Source: Phorcus lineatus
Taxonomy: Eukaryota; Mollusca; Gastropoda; Trochida; Trochidae
Assembly (NCBI GenBank): GCA_921293015.1
Contig: OV121092.1
Location: forward strand, 31,627,764 to 31,691,763
DNA: 64,000 bases
Direction: 5' to 3'
Shown here one piece after another: positions 58,394 to 64,000 of this stretch. The notes under the pieces are model-generated. The model saw only the letters and a list, made by a program, of their open reading frames with translations. It did no database searches and was not told where the DNA came from. How positions within the stretch are numbered: the stretch's first letter is position 1; each line of letters opens with the position of its first letter. Position numbers and translations under genes: made by a program.

Positions 58394-60599
58394 AGTAATC
58401 CAGACACGCAAAAATCCAATTTTGTTACATTATTTGCCCTGAGGATAAACAATATCTCGTCTAATTTCAAAGATATCTATATCATCAAATTAAATCATTG
58501 TTGTTCTGTTTCAATGAAGAAATTATATATGACCTAGAGCTATTTGTCGACTGCAGCATTGTCAGACATTTCAGCTAAACATTGCTAGTTAGTCTTGAAA
58601 TTCTCAATTCGTTTGAAAAATGTATCAGGTATCTCCACTCATTACTTTCATTCATAATCTTATGTCTGTTCATATTCTTGTTGATTTGTTTTGTTTTTGT
58701 CGTCGTTGTTACTGTCTTATTTCAAACGTTACACATCCATTAAACAACTTTTATATGACTTGACGTGAGAGAGTTCTGTTAATGACAAAACATCAAGTCA
58801 GGTTTTGCAGTATCTATTACTGGTTTGTGTTTGTATTTCTTGAGTGAAATGTACAAAATTTGTTAATTGATAATATATAATATATTTTGTCAAGTTGTTT
58901 ATGCATGTATACTTGAGGTACTCACCTCTCATACTGATAGCTAAAACGAATACCTCATTTCTAGTCGCAATTCGTTTCAAATGTCAAACACCCATGACAA
59001 TGATGTAATGACTGGTATTTTTGCATGAAACTGACAGTACTTTGTTGCAAATGATTATTAATGAGAAATTTACTTTGACCAATAAGAAATAAGAATTTTA
59101 TAATCAAAATAGTATGCCTATAAATCTTTTATAACCACTTTAGAAACTTCTTTGTGATTCTTTACTTTTGTGTTGTGATGAATAACTACATGAAATGAAT
59201 AAATATTTCAGTGTAAACATATTAGTTTGTCTGGAAGTAATTCTCAACACAATAATAAAATCAAGTTGAAATAAACGGATATTTAATTTTCCTACTTAAA
59301 ATTAATGTAATTGCATAATAATTGACAGAGGATTTAAAAGATAATTTTATTTCAGGGACAAAAAATACCATATATCTGTTTAGGAATTACTACATGATTT
59401 TAATAAGGTTATCATGAATAAAAATGTAAGCCCTGTCCCCCTTTATGTAGGGCCTTTGTAGTTATTAATGATTAATTCCTGTTCTGTATAGATTGAATCA
59501 CATCATCTAATTACTAGGCACATTTAAGTGGATAAAGGACAATTTTATAAGAAGAGTGGACAAATTGAAATTTGAAAAAAAAAATGCGTCTTCACATAAG
59601 TTGTTTGTTCACTTTTGCACCCTGCTAAACACTTCAGGAGACAGCAATAGTTCAAATGACATTCTTTACATGTCAGTTATAGTAAAGTAACACAGACACT
59701 GTCACCTCCGTTACATAAACAAGATAAAAAAGCAAAACGGGATGTTATTGTTCTTAGCTCACAAACAATACTTTTTGTAACCCTTGAGACAACTCTTTTC
59801 CTTTTTGGAATATGACAGAATGGGTTTGGAAAACTTTCAACATTTTAAAGCTTAATGGCTTTACAAGTTGTATTTTAATCTTTAAAATGTCAACAGTACT
59901 TTTATAAAATGAATATATATATGCTAGATAAGATGCGAAAAAAGTCACTAAAGACACCAAAGATAATTAATGTTCTGATATCAGCATCAAAATGTATCAC
60001 TGCTATGTAATCATTTGTCTCCTGTCTTTTTCTGATCATATATAACGAAGGTTTCACTCAAGGTTTCAAGTCTTCATTACATGTGGCGCTCCATGTCAAG
60101 ATCATCTTGCTATATATGAAATGCATAATGGGCCGGTGGCCTCCATACAGAAATAAACACACACATACACTCAAGGTTTCGAGCCATTTTAGATGAGTAG
60201 CATCATATCATGAAGTCCGTTAAACAGATATGATAATATATACCTTATGTAATTGCATCCTATCGCAACTTAAAAAGGGCAGTCCACTTAAGTAAGGACG
60301 CAACTTAAAATTGTTGAAGAAAGGGAAATTAAAAGCTAAAAATCAGTATATACATTTACTATAAGTAACAGTTAATAGCTTTTTCCCCGAAGAGTAATTC
60401 CCCCGCCCCCATGCTAATATGAAAAGATTTTCCAGAACAATAATGTCATTTTGAATTATCTATATTGTTTAAACCCTAATTCATTTAGGGTGTGAGCCTT
60501 AACTGGTTCCTATATTCATTTCTTATCGTACATCCAATTACCATCTATTTATCTTGATTAAGCTAATTAGGCTACTGCAACTTAAAGATAGCTATAGCG

Positions 60600-60600
<1 letters not shown>
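58394..60600. other. AT-rich non-coding stretch
   Basis: Nothing was recognised beyond short low-complexity runs. Confidence 0.4.
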
Positions 60601-60658
<58 letters not shown>

Positions 60659-60887
60659 TGTAAAAGTTAAATGTTCATGTTTTATGTATTAAATATTCTT
60701 TAAAAATAACAAACTGAAGATTGGTCTTCATATAAGTTCATTACCAACCGGTTTCACAACATAGTGATCATCAGGGTAACTTATACATTGTGTTGCTAAT
60801 AGTATAGCGTTAACAATGGCCATTGTCGTCTGAAGTATTTTATTTTCAAATATACATTTACTTCACGTGCGACCTTTCACCTTTTTA

Positions 60888-60955
<68 letters not shown>
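60601..60955. repeat. Two (AT)n arrays enclosing a retroelement-like segment
   Basis: The (AT)n runs 60601-60656 and 60891-60955 flank a 234-bp unique segment. That segment contains a hammerhead-like fold on the minus strand (60731-60785). The arrangement suggests a short, structured retroelement piece lodged in, or duplicated with, an AT microsatellite. Confidence 0.85.
60731..60785 (-). ncRNA. Degenerate type I hammerhead ribozyme
   Basis: On the minus strand the order is stem I strand TATAAGTT (60785-60778), an internal ACC, core CTGATGA (60774-60768), a 12-nt stem II region, core GAAA (60755-60752), stem III ACC/GGT closed by a GGTT loop, then A at the cleavage position (a GUA triplet), an internal ATG, and AACTTATA (60738-60731). 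AACTTATA pairs perfectly over 8 bp with TATAAGTT, in register. The three stem I pairs next to the core, and two of four in stem II, are mismatched, so the copy is probably inactive. A short stem III is typical of hammerheads in Penelope-like elements and animal retrozymes. Confidence 0.68.
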
Positions 60956-60957
<2 letters not shown>

Positions 60958-63900
60958 AAATAACTGAAGAAAAGTATAGTAGATATCTATCTATATCTAG
61001 ATATCATTTAAAGACATATTAGTATTATGATAACCTATGACAACTTCATTTTTTAAAGTTTGTAACGACCATATCGTAGATATTGAAGGAATTTAAAAAG
61101 ATTTTTTGATACATTCATTACAACAAATTCGTACAAGATTACATTTGAGTTCAAGTGGAAATCATTACAAATCATTTTAAGAATTGAAGAAATGGAAACA
61201 TATATTCTCTTTTTAACAAACCTCCAATAGTAGTCTTAGATGTCATTTAGGTATTGTATGGTCATGTGTTTGAAATAATTTTTAGTTCACGGAAGACATT
61301 TCCAACAGTTTATCGATCTTCGCTAACGAAATACAAAACCCTTGATTTTGGGAAAGACAGGTATGCATCTTTCGAAACCATAAGCTCTTTGAATCTCATG
61401 TACATATGAATATAACAGGGACTGATAACAAGACATTTTAAAATAGTTCATTTCGTTTAAAAAGTATATGCAGGAAACAGAATGATTGATATACATAAAC
61501 ACATGGCATATGCAGTTTTATCACGCCTTGAAGCAAATTAATTAACTGAAATCAATTCGTTAACCCTAGATGATCCTATTGCAAATTGAAAAGGAAATAC
61601 AGACGTATCTTAACATACTTCCTCTAAACTTTTCGTGGACAGATTGATGACTTTAAGTTGCTATTCTTGTACCAAATTGATTCATCCAGAAGTCTACAAG
61701 GGTCATTTTGTCACCTGAATTAAAATTCATAAATTACAGTAGACTTACACCGTCAATGTGATAGAAGATTACAGGATTGTTGAATAACTGTTCTTATCAG
61801 AATGTTACAGTTTAGTTCAAGGGTTTCCATGTTGCAATGTGATAGATTCTCCTTTGAGAGTATTTTTTACGCTCTATCATCATTATTATCAGATACTTTG
61901 TAAACAAAAGTGATATTTTAAAATTAAAGGTAATAGATTTATTCATGAAAGAATTATTATTTTCACCAGATTTATTAAAAAATGTGTCTCTTGCCTCTGG
62001 ACGACGATGTAGACGGTAGCAATGCAATGCATAACGTTAAACATCATTATTCATAAGACACAAACAATTTATACATATCAAATTTATATAAGATATATGA
62101 AATAATGGTTCCGACAAGAATATCAAACGAGTTAATGAGTCTGACAATAAATCAAATTACAGGAATCCTTTCACATAGCATCCTTTACAAACACCCTTAA
62201 AAGGGATCTGAACTAATTCGACATTCTTCTTACGCAGCGAATTGATGTTATACAATAAAATTTACTAATGTTATCGGGAAACTTGGGATTCAGCTATAGT
62301 TTAAGAGATTGTCGAAACTGAACATAAGTATTAACATGTTGTGATATAATCATTTTCATATTTTTCCGAGTTTATGTAAACTAGCAATTTTGAGTTTATC
62401 AAGGTAAATTGATACTTAGAATAGAAGTCGTAACGCCTTTTAGAAATAGCAACTTTGACACTATTGGTTTATCATAGTCATTACTTGTTGAATGTTTTGA
62501 CCAACTAATGACTATGGCTCATGTATGAATGCAATTTAGGAACATCTTAAAAAACATATATCAACATCTCAAATCGTACTTTTTAGAACTATTTTCTTAG
62601 TCTTTCTTGTCAATGGAGTAATAACTAACTAAAGAAATGTGTTTCAGAAAGTCGAATGGTTTGAAATTTTGGAAAATGAAATGATAGGATTAAATTGACT
62701 TTTAATCCTTGAAGCAGCTGCTTTTGTTGATATTGATCTATCTTGCACGACTATCGTTACATGGTATATATTTTGAAAAAATATCCCCTTGACGTACGAA
62801 ATTAGATACGTGCAGCGGAAGCCACGTGGCCTAACAGGAACTTTTAATTTAATTATACAAAGTCTGCATCAATGTAGTGTTCTTTTTTTACTGTCAACAG
62901 AGTTCCACAGTTGTAAGCTGTTAATGACTTTCTGCAAAATTGCTTTGACATTTTTTTGGATTGACCCAATAACATTAAAATTTGGCAAGTCTTCCTGTAA
63001 CTTAATAAAAGCTTGTGCATTGTCTTTCAATAAAGTCTTGGTTATTGTAGGGGAAAATGTGCCTGTGTATCATGAATTGGAATTGTCAATAATAAAGGCA
63101 TCCTTGATATAGATACCACATTGCGTCCTTTTAACTCGATGATAATATGTTATCAATAATGCCACTAATCAAAATCATATAATTGTAATTCATTTGAAAT
63201 ACTTGAGGAACAACAGTGATTCATTTTCAAAGTTATTAATCTATGACCTCACTTGGTTGCGAACTCACCATTAACGCGAGGTCACCAAAGTTTTCATAAT
63301 TTTCAGTAATCACTTGTTGTAACTTGTCTTGACACAATTTAATTTTATAATAAAATTTATAAAATTACATACAAAGCATAGAAAACTTTGTAAATTAGTG
63401 ATATCCTAAATATAACCTACCAAGGAAGTGACAAGAGAAATGACGGCGAAAAGCAGATGAAAGGACGGAAGTGGTCAATGATTACGATGATGTTTTTTTA
63501 ACGGCTGAAAAAATGACATGTCATTTGTCACATTGAACCTACAACCGCTATGTTGTATGGCTATTTTTGGAGCTTTGCGGATACTATTACAATGATTTGG
63601 CGTAATGCACAGTTGGACCTCTCTGATGCTAAAGCTTCAAAATCTCCTTTAGCATTTGTACCAACGCTCTGAAGTATGGAATGTCCCTCTGAACCTTACG
63701 ACATGGGTTATTTGCGTCTGAAGCTGTTTTTGATAAACATCATTTATAGCATAGAAATGCTATGAATCAAAGCATTACACAGGTGCGAATGACCTCTTGA
63801 GCGAAGCCTGTCGGACCGATAAGGACCATTATATGATACAAACACATCCATCAGAAGTGAGAGCAGATCATTATCTTTGCCTGAACTGCCTCATTTCTCC

Positions 63901-64000
63901 TATGCAGAATTGTTCATATCAAATTTGGTTGAGAAAGTTGAGATCACAAACAACTTGTGATATAAAAAATACATTTTTATCCATCGTACAGGTATATTTG
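60956..64000. other. AT-rich non-coding stretch
   Basis: No convincing exon was found. The frame at 62789-63112 has no recognisable motif. Confidence 0.4.

Noticed and set aside
62789-63112. 107-residue plus-strand open frame
   Set aside because: No start context, no recognisable motif, and composition like translated AT-rich DNA.

Overview
This window is animal nuclear DNA. It is AT-rich and gene-poor, with GT-AG splice sites, AATAAA signals, tRNA-derived SINEs and many short inverted-repeat elements. No bacterial-type gene, operon, CRISPR array or rRNA is visible. A seven-helix peptide-type receptor and an unorthodox AQP11-type aquaporin, together with the repeat types, suggest a lophotrochozoan and most likely a mollusc. 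The phylum is an inference.

Three protein genes can be supported. (1) An AQP11/12-like aquaporin on the minus strand has two coding exons (26678-26039 and 9872-9613) that join in phase to 299 codons across a 16.2-kb intron. Both pore boxes are non-canonical, but the AQP11 hallmark cysteine lies exactly 9 residues after the second box. (2) Inside that intron, on the opposite strand, sits a piggyBac element (15640-22041, TTAA at both ends) with an intact 664-residue transposase. Degenerate ~190-bp tandem repeats lie on both sides of the transposase. (3) A class A GPCR (50223-51374) has a single coding exon, a plausible TATA promoter and non-coding first exon about 1.4 kb upstream, and a polyadenylation signal.

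The rest is mostly repeats. 1-9.6 kb: a SINE with a target duplication, a mariner-like MITE and an inverted repeat. 9.9-26 kb (the aquaporin intron): a TAGGA-rich foldback, a second SINE head, the piggyBac element, paired CRE palindromes and a strong hairpin. 31.4-36.4 kb: an element with very long inverted ends around a decayed reading frame that resembles neither DDE transposases nor reverse transcriptases. It has a PIN/FEN-like acidic-motif region and a C-terminal CXC-type cysteine cluster. 36.4-39.2 kb: a LINE fragment inside an inverted repeat, and a nested foldback. 43.0-45.1 kb: an old tandem duplication. 60.6-60.96 kb: two (AT)n arrays enclosing a sequence that folds as a degenerate type I hammerhead ribozyme, as in Penelope-like elements and retrozymes.

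The most novel candidates are the long-TIR element, the hammerhead-bearing segment and the satellite-like arrays inside the piggyBac element. All boundaries and homologies were read by eye, with no database search.
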